From Megalonaias nervosa (taxonomy: Eukaryota > Mollusca > Bivalvia > Unionida > Unionidae): DNA of 64,000 nt. The DNA is taken from NCBI GenBank assembly GCA_016617855.1, contig JAECUM010001092.1, positions 1 to 64,000 on the forward strand. The letters run 5' to 3'. Below the pieces are notes generated by a model. The model was not told where the DNA came from. It did not search any database and worked only from the letters and a program-made list of their open reading frames with translations. Made by a program: the position numbers and the translations under genes. Positions 41,169 to 54,431 of the stretch are shown here, one piece after another. Position 1 is the stretch's first letter; each line of letters starts with the position of its first letter.

Positions 41169-42719
41169 AAATTAAAAACTAACCTGTTTGATTGTTTACT
41201 GCTCAGATATCAACATATAAGCAAAACTATTTCCAAAAAACAAAAAACAAAAAAAATAACACAAACAAAAAGAAACACTGGTAATAGCTCATCTTAAGCA
41301 TAATATAGTAAAGTATGACTTTTTGGAATAAGTAAGACAAAGATAAACTGGCTGAGGAGCAGTTCCCACCACAATCCCAGTGTCATCATAGTGCTAATAT
41401 TTTGCAAATGAATCCAAGTTTTTTTTAACATGTATACCTTTAAAAAAAATAATTTTCAGAGGTATTCTGGACTCCTCTGTTTTGACACACATAAGCACAT
41501 TATGTTCACCTTTTCAGAAATATACTTCTTTCATAATGATATCTCTAATTACTTTAGAAACATTAGTTATTTAGCAAAGTATGGATAACAAATGACAATG
41601 ATATATTCCCTCATACTCTTCTGAACAAACTTTCATCCAGATTACCCTTGTTGTAAAGATCATGTATCATATCACCTATTTTGACACACCTCACAGAGGT
41701 CTATTTTTTCTGGGACACCATTTTTTACACATGCTCCAGAGAAAATAATATATTTCAGAGCAATATCAATAGCACATGTAAAACTCAAGTTCATAGGAAA
41801 AATACATTTTAAAAAATTCATTTTGCATTCCTAAAGTTTTTCTTATGTTTATCATAATCTTCATTTTGGAAGAGATTTTGTCGCAGAAGCTAAAACATTC
41901 AAAATGGGGAAAATCATGTTCGTCTTATGATAAAAATGTTTACTTATAATTTTTAACAACATTAGATTTAGTGTATGACTGTCTTCCAACACTTAATTTT
42001 GCTTGTGAATATACAGAACCTCAGTCTTGGAATGTACTGTTTTTGGAACTTTAAAACTGGTTTGCATCCTTTATAATTTATGCCTCTAAAAGTTCAAATA
42101 ATTTGAGACAGAAGATAATATTACAGGTGAAGGTTTTATTTTCACTTATTTGCAATTCTTACCATTATCAAATAAGAAATAATAAATTGGTCAAAATAAG
42201 CTAAATATCAATATTCTCTTTGAGGCTAATTGAAAATTTACTATTACAGCAACATTTCTTATTTATCAGATAGAAAATGCTACAATTTGTTAAAATAAGA
42301 AATAATAAACAGGATGCTGATTTATTATGAAATATATAACAAAATTATGTTTCATGTAAATTTCTACAAATTGTAATAACAAAAAGCACCTCAGAATATC
42401 ACTAACAAAAGGTCAATATAAAACTTTAAAAGGATGTACACCATTCCAAACAATGTTAGTGATACAGTTTTGAGCTGGAAGAAACGTGGCTGAAGCATGT
42501 TGAGTAGCAGACTGCATGCTTATTATGGTGGGAAGTTGATTTGCCCCATCAGAACAGCAGATAAAAAAGATTTTTAAAAGGATTTACTTACTGGATAAAA
42601 GAGAATTAGTGAAATTCACTTTTTCATGGTATGTATCTTTGTATTTTTATAAATGACAATAATATGATTTTGGATATGTGTCTGTCTGCATGATTCGACA
42701 TTGATCAGTGTAAACAAAT

Positions 42720-43319
42720 CTTATGGTTGTGACGTCAATGAGAGACGCTTCTCTCGAGAACTGTTAGTTTATGACACTGCGTCAAAATAGTGGTAGCGTC
42801 AAAATTAGAGTGTGGGACGATACTTTCAAAGTTTGGCATATTAACTAACACTTTGAGCTGCATTCCTGCTTCAAAGCATACTAGTCCTAGTTTCAAAAGC
42901 CTTTACTTAAACAGTCAGCACGGATCTAAATTGGAGGGACCCAAATATGTAAATGAAACTAATATGGCTACATCGTTTTTATGTACCCTCGAAAATTAAT
43001 TTCTTCTAAGAATATTGCGCCAATAGACATATCATTACTCAGTAACGAAGCATTAGTTGCAATTGATTTTCATATAACTATGTACTGTTTAAAGTAGGTG
43101 GGATATATATTGCAAATTAATAGTTATTACCGATTATTAATCCAAAGTAAGTCTTACGAAGAAAACCGATGTGGATATGATTTCAACGGCAGCCAGCTAT
43201 TACCTTGGTGACGGTAGTGTTCAAGGCTAGCTTCCGGTTCCGCCTACAACGCGTTGACGCGAGTATCAAAATAAAATCGCTTTGACTAAATAAAGACCAA
43301 GATTAGAGACATAGCAAAT
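42720..43319. promoter_or_regulatory. CpG-rich promoter segment of DTD1, possibly bidirectional
   Basis: CpG dinucleotides cluster here and are scarce in the flanks, which marks a promoter in a CpG-depleted genome. Visible motifs are a perfect CRE (TGACGTCA, 42730-42737), an ETS-type CTTCCGG near 43230, and CGCGTTGACGCG-like sequence near 43250. The DTD1 ATG follows at 43320. On the minus strand a possible donor (ACCAAG before GTAATA) at about 43193 could end a non-coding first exon of CFAP70. The divergent use is inference. Confidence 0.55.
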
Positions 43320-43362
43320 ATGAAAGCAATAATTCAGCGGGTCACAAAAGCAAGCGTAACAG
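43320..43362 (+). CDS. DTD1: DTD1 exon 1
   Basis: ATG opens MKAIIQRVTKASVT, the invariant family N-terminus, and the exon ends ACAG before GTGAAC with one base of the next codon. The start is fixed by homology and there is no other upstream ATG in frame close by. Confidence 0.93.
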
Positions 43363-45677
43363 GTGAACTAAAATTTCCAAAAGAAAGCAAAATGAAAACG
43401 ATTTAGGAATTTAGATTGCAAAAATGATTTTCGTTATTTGCATACACGGTACAGTAGATGGATTCGGATCAAAATAATTTTTCATAATACTACTACTATA
43501 TTATATAGTATAGGAATAGTCCCATTTACTACAGCATTTGTTTCCAAAGATTTACTAATTTAACAGCTTATTTTGTGGCACCATGTTTTGGAATTTTCGT
43601 CCAAAGGCCAAGAACACATTCGTGGATGTTCTTGGATCTTTACCTTAAAAACAAAAAACAGGGACATTATATTCTAGTCATTGAATAAGCATCAAGTGTT
43701 ATCTGAAATTTCCTTTTTATGTCCAGGCAAAACAGTTTTTTATGATGTAATTTATATATCTCCTGTTCCAGTGGGTGATGAACTGATTAGCTCTATAGGA
43801 AAAGGCCTGTGTGTCCTGGTGGGAATTTCCAGAAAAGACTCACCAGCAGAGACAGAATACATGTAGGTTATTAACACACTTTTGATAAGTCTTTTTCCCA
43901 AGAATATTCCAATTTTCATTGTCCCCCCCCATTCTGTGTTGAAAAGGTGGGACATTAAATTGGACCTGTATGTCCAGCCATCAGTCTGTCCATCCATCTT
44001 GCTTTATTTTCTGCACAATCACCTCTTTAATAGATTTGAACCAGCTAGATAGTGATGAAACCTAGACTGAATTCAGATTCAGTTGTAAGCATTCTGCATC
44101 ATCTTTTAGCAAAGTTATAGTTCCTGATAGTCAGACTCACCCTCTTTTGTTTCCATGCAGTTACATTCCACATCATTTAGCAGTTATAGCCCCTGATTTT
44201 TTTTAGACCTACCCACTTTTGTGTACACACAAGAGCTCCCTTAATTTAATATTGGATTTGAACTAAACTTAGTATGCAGCTTGCTATTCATGAAGACCTT
44301 GCCTGAGTTCACTTGTTAGCCTTCTGTACAATTTGTCTGAGTAATAGTCCTTGATTGTCAAATGTTTGGTTTACTGTTTTTACTTTGAGTGTTGCATTAG
44401 GAAGAGTATTATTTTTCATAAAGAGTTAGTCATTTCTCTTATAAGAGGTACCAGTTGAAATTGAATGTCATTTTTATATAAAAAGTTAGTCATTTCTCTT
44501 ATAAGCTGATACTGAATATCATTTTTATATAAAAATAATAGAATAGAAATAAACTGAGAAACAAGTATCATTGACCATTGAATGTATTGCCTAAATCATG
44601 TCAGTATTTCTGATTAAATATTTTAAAATCATTTTGGGCTGCACATAGCAAATAAAAATTCTCATTGTGTTCAATTTTCCAATAGATATAAAAAAAATCC
44701 TAAGTAATTAATGTAGTATCACAGTCTGATTACATATTTAATTACAATTTAAAGGCTTTTTGTTGACATAAAAGAAGAATTTCTCACTTGCAGTATATGC
44801 TCCATCATAAGTTTATTCCAACTGCAGATTGCATATAATGTAACAGCAGATCTGAGTCTCTCCAGTTTGTTACTTGTAATCCATAGGAAAAAAAAATGGC
44901 ATGGATGCTGATCTGGTGCATTGTGTTGTGTGTGGTTGAACTCAACTTATGTACAAGTACATGTATATACAGTTGGTCTAAGGTTCACATAAGATATTTT
45001 GGAGTTAAGTTTTGCTTAAATAAATTGTTTTAATTCAATAAAAGTAACTGCATTATATCCATTTACTAACACTTAACATGCTGATAAAAGCAGATAAGCA
45101 ATTAAGTTTATGTGTTTGATTTCTCAATGCAATTTGACCTCTAGAATTTTACAGTTTGATAGCTTATATTTAGGTTGTTTTGTCATTACCAGTGCTAAAG
45201 GTTATAAGAAGACAAATTATTTAGAAAATCTTTCATTAGTTGAGTTCACATGGTATGCTCTTTTGTTCAGGGTGAGGAAGATTTTGAATCTCAGAATATT
45301 TGATGATGACGATGGCAAGAGGTGGAGTAAAAGTGTCATGGACAAACAAAATGAAGTCCTGTGTGTCAGCCAGGTTTGAATAAAATTTCACAAACAAATC
45401 AGCAATGAAAGACAATGTAAGGGACCCATCCTACACATACATTACAAAAAAAGTTAGTCATCCATTATAAGAGGTACCACTTGAAATTAAATGCCAACTT
45501 CATTGCACTCTTTCAACATTTGTTTTACCTATATGGTTGTCTTTACATATTGTACATCACATTATGTCACTGTCATTAAATTTCTTAGTTTTATTAATTA
45601 TTGCCTGTGCTCAGCGTAAACCGTTTACATGCAAATCATGGAGAGGATACATACAGGATACATACATACATACATAC

Positions 45678-45753
<76 letters not shown>

Positions 45754-48700
45754 GTCAAGCTTGACTTGAATTTTAGGGAGAAGTGACTTCGTTTGGACAA
45801 AGAAGGTAGCAGTGAGGCATGAACATGGAGAAGTAGGAGCAAGGAAAGAAATGCAATATGTATGTTTGGATGGAGAAATATTATGCATTGTATTTTGGCC
45901 ATGTGCCTTCAAAAGAGCAAAACAGAAACTACACATTGTAATTAATTTTAACTGACAGGAGTACATAGGTTAGAATATTATAATTACAAATAAGTGCAAA
46001 TACTTAATCAGATATCACTTAAACAGTATATATCAACAAAGGTATGGAGGTGGTGACTTACCAGACTATTCAAACCACAGTCATCACTGATGTTATGGAT
46101 AAGAAACCTGAACTTTACAATTATAACATGTTTTGGGAGTAAATTCAAAATTAAATGTGAAATGCTTGGTGATATTTCGAAAAGTAGAAACATTAAATTG
46201 CTTGTTCAAGTGGTTATGACTCTTATGGTTTTAAACTAAGTAACAGCAAAAACCACCAAGTTTTGTAAAATTTGGCAGATAATTTATTTGCCTATAATAC
46301 AAAATGAAAATTGAAAACAAACCTATGGTATTGTGAATTAAATCTCAAAAGCCCAAATGTATGAGTTCCAATGGCTTTCCAGATAAGTTTCAATATTGAA
46401 TGTGTTGATGCTCCTGTAGTGTTGAATGTGCTTATGTGCCAATGGTATGGAATGAAGTGAAGTGTTAACAGTCTTTTGATGTATCACAATAATATAATCC
46501 AAAATCTCCTTGCCTTAATTAACTATAATTCCAAATTAATGTTATAATCCAAGAATTTTATTTAGTACTTTGTAATTTCAGTGAATAATAATTTGAATAA
46601 ATAAATCCATCCAAATTAAAAACTGAAAAATAATACTGATTTTGCTTCAGATGTTAAGGTAAGAATGAGTAATTTTTCAAGTAAAGAACATGATATAAAA
46701 AGCTAAGATGCAATAATAGATCCATGATGTAGGTCAGTTTCCATCCTAAAACATTCAGAGTTTAGGAATTTCCAAGTGAAAAACTAATATCCTACAGTCA
46801 GATAGAAGTTAACATGTCTACTTTCATTGATAATGATCTGAATATTTAACCTATTCTCATGGAGAAATATTAGCTATGTATTATATTGTTTACAAAATAA
46901 ATGTCACTGGTCAGGTACACCATTAACTGGATTTTTGGATAAAAGTCAAGTACAAAGTACAGATATAGATAACATATAATCATAGAAATAAGCCAACAAA
47001 CATTACAAATTAAATATAGATAACATAGTGGCAGTTGTACCTATTTGTAATTATCATAATATAATTTAAGTATACATATTGAGGAGAATTGATTAAAATA
47101 TAGTGTTCTAATGTGCTTATGCAAAGTCATATGGCCAAAATAGATGGTGTAAATGCCAAAGGGACGTAAACTTTAAGTATGGGAACAGTTACTTATTAAA
47201 ATCAAAACTCTGACATTTAACTTCATTCTTTTGTTGCTGATAAAACATGATCATAGCTGTCAATTGATGATGAACTAAAGCATTAATAAACTCAGTGTAT
47301 GAATGATCTAGATCCTTGCTTCAATGTATGAATGATCTAGCTTCTTGTTTCCAACTGAATAGGCACATAGCAAAGAAAAAAATATGGCACCATGCATGCC
47401 ATGTGGGAGCATCTATTTTTGGAAACAGGGAGTTTCCTCCTTTGATCACTCACAACAGTCCATCAATAGGATTGCAAATTTATGCTTTTAATATTTGTCT
47501 GTGTACTTGTAATAATGCTGCACATTGGATAGATATTTATTTCACAAGAAAAGAGTGATCAAAGAAAACAATCTTGACCTTACAGTGGTTTTTGAGTTCC
47601 ACAATATAGCATTGTCCAATACGTTTCTGATCTAAAAACAAATTATTTTTAGGCTAACTGTTCTGTCACATAATATTCATACTTGATACAAATTGTATAT
47701 TTTCTTTAATGTATGTGACCACTGAATTACAAAAACAATAGTCTAATAAAGAGGTACTTCCTAGATATGGAGATAACTGTCATTCTTGTCGCTTGACAGA
47801 TTCACTTACTCATTTTATGAAGAAAATAATGCAAGCATAGCAGTTAAAATCTTCAGTAAATGTATTTAGAAAGTGCCTTCAATGATTTTATTCTTAAAGA
47901 AAAATTGTTGTTTACATGTTATTGCTTCGAGTTTCAAACACGTGTTGGTATGTTTTCATCATTAGATGATAAATTGCAGAAATCAGGCAGTGATAACAAA
48001 TTACATCATTTTGGAGAGTAAGGGTTAATGGTCAATCAGCTGTAAAAACACATGCCTGTGAATGTGCAAAAGTTTATTTTGTCAGCACAATTGATATCAA
48101 CACTTGCCTGTAATACATTTTGCCTGTGGCATACCCCACGAGTTACTCGGCTAGGTTGAGGGAGCATTTCAAAAACCATAAACTACTGTCACTCAGTGTA
48201 CTTCTGTAAAATCATGGGTGAAGTCATTTGTGCTTGCTGATAAATGGTAAGTTTACATTTTTCAGTGACTTAGTTGCCCACTTCACCTGGTAGCATGACC
48301 CCTGATATATACAACAAAATTGATCATATGTAAACAAAAATCTTTCAAACTGTTTCTTTGAATAAAATGGGGAGAAATAGTTTCTTTTTTGAAACAAATT
48401 ATATTGTACAAGAGATTTTGGAGCTTGACAAGAGCTTTTCAAAGCTACACTTGTTTGTGGGTCAAGCACTCTCAAATATGAAAATCAAACCATGCTCTAA
48501 GTTGAAGTATATATCTTCTCAGTGTTACTGGTATAGTATGCACTTTAATTGTAACTCACACTCTTTTTTTCTGTGAAAAGTGATTCATAAAAAGAGTATT
48601 TTGGTATTAGAAACTTCGCATTAATTTTTATTATTTCACTTAATACCATTTAGCTTGCTGTGGTGGGCAATTCATTCTTTGACAACACTTCTGGTTTTTA

Positions 48701-51700
48701 ATGAATCATTTTATTTCAGTTCACACTGAACATGATACTTAAGGGAAACAAACCAGACTTCCATGATGCAATGGGTCCAGAACTGTCAGAACAGTTTTAT
48801 GAAAACTTTCTTCAGCAGATGAGAGAGGCCTATGCCCCAGAAAAGATTAAAGGTGAACTTTTTCATGATAATTCAGTATCCTAATGCTTTACAGAGGGGA
48901 CAGAATTATGGAACTGTATGATCCTGTCTTTCATCGGCATGTGTCAGAACAAACATGGTAATGCATATGCCCATTTAGTGTGTGTGCATAACAATCTTCA
49001 GGTTCCTCCAATGGTTTTGTAAGTTCAGATTTTAAAAAGGTTGGAATATGATTAAGTTCTTATTGCAAATTGTGTGAAACATTTTTTAAAGTTTGATCCT
49101 CACAATAGGTTTGGTCAGGGGGGCAAAGAGTTGATGTTACTGTGGACTGAGTACTTCATATAAAAAAAATCTGTTGTGCTGCCAAGATTTTTTGGGATAA
49201 TGTCTCATGTTGACTATCAAAATCTAATGTTTTCTTCAGTAACTGATGGATTGGTGTTTTTTTTTTATATCTAATGCTGACCGTCAAAATATATTGTTTT
49301 CTTCTTTAATTGATGGATTTGAGTGGGATTTTTTTATATCTCATACTCAGACCATCAGAATATATTGTTTTCTTCTGTAATTGATAGATTTGAGTGGGCT
49401 TTTTATGTCTCACGTTCACCATCAAAATATATTGTTTTCTTCTGTAATTGATGGATTTGGTGGGTTTTTTTATATCTCATGCTGACCATCAAAATATATT
49501 GTTTTCTTCTGTAATTGATGGATTTGAGTGGGCTTTTTCATATCTCACGCTGACCATCAAAATATATTGTTTTCTTCTGTAATTGATGGATTTGAGTGGG
49601 GTTTTTTTTATATCTTATGCTGACCATCAAAATATATTGTTTTCTTCTGTAATTGATGGATTTTAGTGGGCATTCATTTCCTTCAGTCCAATTATGGACC
49701 AGAAAGTGTAATTGCCCAGGTATATGCTGTAAGAATTAAAGGAACTGGTGATTTAATAACAGTGTTGTCCCCAGATCACTGGGCAGGGCATTGTACTGGT
49801 TGGCAGTGGTTGCTTGTCAAGGCATTTTAAGCATGGAGTAGTTTTTCTTGGGGGCCCACAATCAATGAGAGAGTATATTTGTATGCATGCTGCTTGTGTA
49901 TTATTTGCATTGCAAGAGATGGGGCATTCTTGTTTAGTTGGTAGTGATACAATTTAACAGAAATGTTTTCCACAAATTCTTCAAAAGAATAGACTAAATT
50001 GGACAGAAACTTCTTGGTTGCAAGGCCATTCTGTTTTATACACATGCTGCCTATTTAGTATCAGTTAGGAATGAATATAGTCAAATCTTAAAACAACTTT
50101 TTTTCATGAACAATCCACAGAATTTTTGGAAGAAATTTTGACAGCATCCTACAAAACCAGATTATTTGGTCAACTGCCCTTGTCTTTGACTTTGAGGCAA
50201 GTGAGCCATCTCACACCCACTTGGGCATGTTGTTTCATAAACAAGAATTCCATACCTTGTTTGTGAGCAGGCTTCCAAAATAGACACAGGTATATTTAGT
50301 ATGCTAACTGATATACCACTGTCAGTATGGGTATAATTTTTTATATGTGTGTAGGAATAATCCACAAATTCTCTTCTCCCAGACTTTGTTTTTTTTTAAA
50401 ATGAGATTGCACAAATTTCTAAGGGTTTCTTTTTCTGCTATTACAGTTATTCTGGACATGTTGCATTAAATTTTACTTGCCTAGTAATATTTGTATTTAT
50501 GTGTACTTGGCTACGGAACAAAGACCCCTGTGTGTCATCTGGATATTTAGTATGGCATTTTGTGGATCATATTTAGTGTAATTTATGTTATCATCTTATT
50601 AGCATACTACTTGTAAATTATAAGGCAAATTATTTACATCCTTTCATCAGATTCATCAGAATGGGTAGACATTTTTTGTACAATTTTGCTGTATCTACTG
50701 TTTTGTTTGCTTGCTTGGAGCATGGATTGCGAGTGGTCACAATCTTACTTAGCATCTCATTTTTTGCACAGTTTGGCACAGTAGTATATGTACATCCATT
50801 GTTCTTATTCTTGCTGAATTTTGTTCCACTTAATAACTTTTGAAGTACAACTTCATAAATTGAAATCAAGTCTGATGAGGCGTAATATCATAAAAAGCTG
50901 TTGTCCAATTTGGTTGAGAGGGGGTTAAGATTTTACAGTGTTATGGCCCCTTTAGCAATTTTGCCTAAACCTCACATTAAGCCTCACAAATATTTCCCTA
51001 CTGAAACAATTTTGAAGATTTAACCAGTCCTGGTATTGATTTAATATTAATAAGATCTGTTATGTATCAGCTCATTCAAAAGTAACAAAAGAAAAGAGTG
51101 AAGACAACAAGCTTTGTAAGTTTTAACAAAAATAATTTATTTCCCTAGAAAACACGGTGAAAAGGTGAAAATATGAAATAGGACTTACAGTTTGTGAAGA
51201 AAATCCAAACATTTATCCTAGAATTGTGAAAATATAAAAGTTCGATCAATAAACAGTTCTAACTGAATATAGTTTGAATCTCAAGTTGGTTCCAAGATGG
51301 AGGATGATGACATCAGATGAAGTCTTCACACAAATGTCCAGAATTTCACGTTGAACCACAATTTGTACTGTACTATTCCAATTTAGAATGAATTTCACTG
51401 AATGTCTTTGTCCTAAACCACTTGTGTAGTTCTCCAGGGGAAAAAAAATATTATTTAAAAAGTAGATGAACTCCTATAGCTGTCATCTATAACAAGACAC
51501 ATCTCGAGCTCTACAGATGTAAAGAAAAATAAACTCATTCCAGCACAAGAAAAATAATACCTTCTTCTCAAGGTATAAGAATGACTCTGACTATTTCACA
51601 GGGACCTAAGTGTTTTTAAACCGAACTAAGATGTCATTTCATGCACGCGCACGAAGAACGCGAGGTTATTTCATTATCTAACAATCGCAGTACACAATGT

Positions 51701-53878
51701 AATCACATATGCTTAAAAAATTACCTTGGCCACAACCAATCGTTTATCCACCTGGCAATCTAAAAAAAAAACTTACGAAAGCCGAGAGTCATATTTATGT
51801 TCTAGATAAACACGATGTTTCTTTCAAAAATATCAGATCCCATGAACATAATCATTATCATAATAAAATATAATGATAAAAAAATGAAATAAAAAGAATT
51901 CAAATTTTAACACACAAGTAATTAAACTACATAGTCGTAACAGACCTCTTATTGTTTTGATTTGCACTTTTTTCATTCCAAATTTGACTGAGTTATTGTC
52001 CCTGGTTGACTTGGTCGTTTGCATTTTTAATCCAGATTTCTTCAAGTCGACCATATTGGCAATGGCTTCAGTGTTTTCTGAGTACAGTTCTAGTTCTGGG
52101 TTTTTTATTCAGTTTTTCATCTTCTGTACTTTATCTTAATGAGGCAGTTAATGTTCCAGTTTATTTCTTTCAAAATAGTAAAAATATGTCAGTATTTACA
52201 CCTTTGTATCATGTGACATAAGTACATAGTATCATACCAATGCAATACTGAAGATATGTAACTGTTTTAGAAATTGTCTTTATAAATTTTCAGATGGAAA
52301 ATTTGGTGCCATGATGCAGGTTCATATACAGAATGATGGGCCAGTCACAATACCACTTGAAACACCTTCACATTTACAGGTAACCCTGGTACACTCTACC
52401 CTAGAAACACCTTCACATTTACAGGTAACCCTAGTTCACAGTACTATTAGAAACACTTTCACATTTACAGGTAACACTTGTACACAATACTACTAGAAAC
52501 ACCTTTACATTTACAGATAACCCTGGTATATTGAAGTCTTATTAATCAAAATTACTATTGGAGAAATGGTATTGGTTGGTTACTGTAAGCAAATTTGTAT
52601 ACAAAACCAATACTATAGCATAAACAAATACACTGATTTAAAGGAGGGGAAAAAGGTGTAATAGTGTTGAAATATGAAAAATATGCTTTTGCCTGTAAAC
52701 AAATAAAGTATGTTTTATAAAATCCCACAATGCTAACACAAGCAAATTGCTGTTTATTGGTCCTAGCACCAATGAAGCATACAAATGTAATGGGCAAATA
52801 TTAATATCTTAGCTAACTGCCATTAGTTGATTTATTCCATTTAAAGGAAAAGCCCATGTAACATTTCATTTATTACATATCACATGTAGGAGACATGTTA
52901 TATATAATCTCCATGCCAGAAGAGATAATATGTTTCACTTTTTTAAATAAATCAGTTGAAAGTACCGTATTATTACTGCCATTGTCAGGTACCATTAGAG
53001 ATTACCCGATCACAAAGTCGGTGTGCATTTACAGTGGTTATGAGTACTGTGCTGTTTAAATTAATGATTACAATACTTCCATGAAATACAATAACAAAAA
53101 ATATTTATTTAATCATCAGACATTTCTGATGCTAAGGCTAAAATAGGAACTGATGCATTTAATTTCCAGCCCCCTAAAAGCATGAATTTTTTTAAGTGAT
53201 AGTTCCACCAATTACTGCATCATCTTTTTGTTTTTCACTCAAAAGCAAACATAACTGAGGGTTTAGTATTGTTACAGTTATGTATTTATGAAAATATTTT
53301 AACTGAATAAGCATTCTTATCTGTAGTATGTATAGCATTGCAGTGAACACAAATCAAGCTCATGATGCAGTGAAGCATTTTTAGATCCTCTTTATTTTTC
53401 ATCATTCATACATTTTACTTGTTCATTGTGATGAAGAACATGTATTATATACACCAGATTTTAAAAAGTTTGAACTAAAATATTTCCTCAAGTATTAGTT
53501 TTTCCAAAATCTTGCTTACATTTTCCTTATTTATGAATTCACTATCTGTCATGACAGATAGTGGCAGTTTCAATTCTTTCCCTTTAAGAATCCATAGTTC
53601 AGAATTTGAGCATTAAACAAATATATTTTCAGTCAATACTGCCTGGTGTGTACATTTTATGGGATTGATCCTTTTGTGGCAAATTCTAGGCATAATTAAT
53701 GCAGTTTTATTTCTTACAATTTTCCTTTCACATGTACCTTAGATTGTAATGTTTGCATCATTTCTGTTTATAGGATAAAAAACCAAATACAAGAAGAAAT
53801 AGTAATAAAAATGCCAACAGCAATAGTGGAGGTTCCAGTGAACAGACTGCATCCAGTATGGAAGGGGCTTCAGCATAG
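43320..53878 (+). CDS. DTD1: D-aminoacyl-tRNA deacylase 1, complete, six exons
   Basis: DTD1 hydrolyses D-aminoacyl-tRNA (and mischarged glycyl-tRNA) in the cytosol as a proofreading step of translation. Exons are 43320-43362, 43772-43862, 45271-45373, 48720-48852, 52294-52379 and 53774-53878; all introns are GT-AG and phases agree throughout. The product is 186 residues. It starts MKAIIQRVTKASVT and carries the two active-site motifs of the family, SQFTL (residues 78-82, split between exons 3 and 4) and NDGPVTI (137-143, the Gly-cisPro loop). The core ends near residue 150; the remaining 36 residues are a hydrophilic Asn/Ser/Lys-rich tail, as in animal DTD1 proteins. An AATAAA at 54323 is a possible polyadenylation signal. 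The end of exon 5 and its donor are tandemly repeated. Confidence 0.96.
43772..43862 (+). CDS. DTD1: DTD1 exon 2
   Basis: After CTGTTCCAG the exon encodes VGDELISSIGKGLCVLVGIS and RKDSPAETEY, ending AT before GTAGGT. It matches the conserved GxGLCVLxGI strand of DTD. Confidence 0.94.
44793..44965. mobile_element. Foldback MITE copy in DTD1 intron 2
   Basis: It contains CAACTGCAGATTGCATATAA, AGCAGATCTGAGTCTCTCC and a diverged right arm CTCAACTTATGTACAAGTAC. Confidence 0.75.
45271..45373 (+). CDS. DTD1: DTD1 exon 3
   Basis: After TTTTGTTCAG the exon encodes MVRKILNLRIFDDDDGKRWS then KSVMDKQNEVLCVSQ, ending CAG before GTTTGA, phase 0. It carries the first half of the SQ-FTL active-site motif. 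Confidence 0.95.
45650..45751. repeat. (ATAC)n then (TA)n compound microsatellite in DTD1 intron 3
   Basis: Six to seven ATAC units grade into about 34 TA units. Open frames over it are artefacts. Confidence 0.97.
45752..48719. other. DTD1 intron 3, remainder
   Basis: AT-rich; no features recognised after the TA microsatellite. Confidence 0.6.
48720..48852 (+). CDS. DTD1: DTD1 exon 4
   Basis: After TTATTTCAG the exon begins FTLNMILKGNKPDFHDAMGP and continues through EQFYENFLQQMREAYAPEKIK, ending AAAG before GTGAAC. It supplies the catalytic FTL residues and the KGNKPDFH substrate-loop motif. Confidence 0.96.
49190..49675. repeat. Minisatellite, about 68-72-bp unit, 7 copies, in DTD1 intron 4
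   Basis: CATCAAAATATATTGTTTTC followed by TTCTGTAATTGATGGATTTG recurs every 66-72 bp, length varying in a T run. Confidence 0.92.
49676..52293. other. DTD1 intron 4, remainder
   Basis: AT-rich; a few CpGs near 51640-51670 (GCACGCGCACGAAGAACGCG) stand out but no motif array or exon is recognised. Confidence 0.5.
52294..52379 (+). CDS. DTD1: DTD1 exon 5
   Basis: After AATTTTCAG the exon encodes DGKFGAMMQVHIQNDGPVTI then PLETPSHLQ, with a phase-0 end at CATTTACAG before GTAACC. The second active-site motif (NDGPVT) is here. The last 21 nt plus donor recur three more times just downstream. Confidence 0.93.
52359..52525 (+). repeat. 45/46-bp tandem repeat made of DTD1 exon-5 end plus splice donor
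   Basis: Units begin with AAACACCTTCACATTTACAG followed by a donor-like GTAACC and recur at about 45-46-bp spacing, four in all. The first three have CAG|GTAAC; the fourth reads CAG|ATAAC and has lost the GT. Confidence 0.9.
53774..53878 (+). CDS. DTD1: DTD1 exon 6 and stop
   Basis: After TGTTTATAG the exon opens in phase 0 as DKKPNTRRNSNKNANSNSGG and ends with a TAG at 53876. It is a low-complexity polar tail, weakly conserved in the family, so this last exon rests on splice signals, phase and composition. Confidence 0.85.
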   Translation, partial: DKKPNTRRNSNKNANSNSGGSSEQTASSMEGASA

Positions 53879-54374
53879 TACAGATATTAGCACAGACAAT
53901 TATGTTATGATTTGAGAAATGACTGATACAGATGTACTTGAACATTTTGATTGTCATGTGGGAAGAACATTCACTCATTCAGGATTATAATATATAACTA
54001 TACTGTGAATTCATTATTATTCACTTAGTGCTAGTTTCATGGATTTTGTGGATAAGTTAGATGATGAACTTATAGTAATAATGAAATTTAAATGAGGTTG
54101 ATATTCAAAGTACCCTCTCCTCCCAGCATATTCCATGGTAAAGAATCACTCATTTATTTTATTACCAACAGTGTTTTTGTTTTAGAGTGATGAGAAATAT
54201 ATATTTTGGTACATTTGTGAAAGATTATGAACACCGGAGGTAACTGAATATGATTTAATATACCCATAAATATTAATGAATTTGAAAGCTCTGAACTGAT
54301 GAAATGACTCAAATGCTATAACAATAAATACAAAATTAGTAACAGTCGGTTTTTTCTCTGCTGCCCAAAACATG

Positions 54375-54431
54375 TATATTATATATTATATTATATTATA
54401 TTATATTATATTATATTATATTATATTATAT
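54375..54431. repeat. (ATATT)n pentanucleotide repeat
   Basis: About eleven ATATT units, downstream of DTD1. Confidence 0.95.

Larger units (their letters stand above)
37851..42719. other. Gene-free stretch between the CFAP70 exons and the DTD1 promoter
   Basis: Contains the diverged 0.9-kb duplication and the unassigned 79-codon frame; the rest is AT-rich without recognised features. It may be the first intron of CFAP70 if that gene starts near 43.2 kb. Confidence 0.45.

Noticed and set aside
45537..45966. Several open frames of 61-113 codons
   Set aside because: They are built on the TA/ATAC microsatellite (Tyr-Ile runs) in a DTD1 intron.
47316..47558. 80-codon plus-strand frame in DTD1 intron 3
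   Set aside because: There is no splice-compatible phase needed here (exons 3 and 4 join perfectly without it), and no similarity is recognised.
52311..52496. 61-codon frame as an independent gene
   Set aside because: It is DTD1 exon 5 read through the duplicated donors into the intron.
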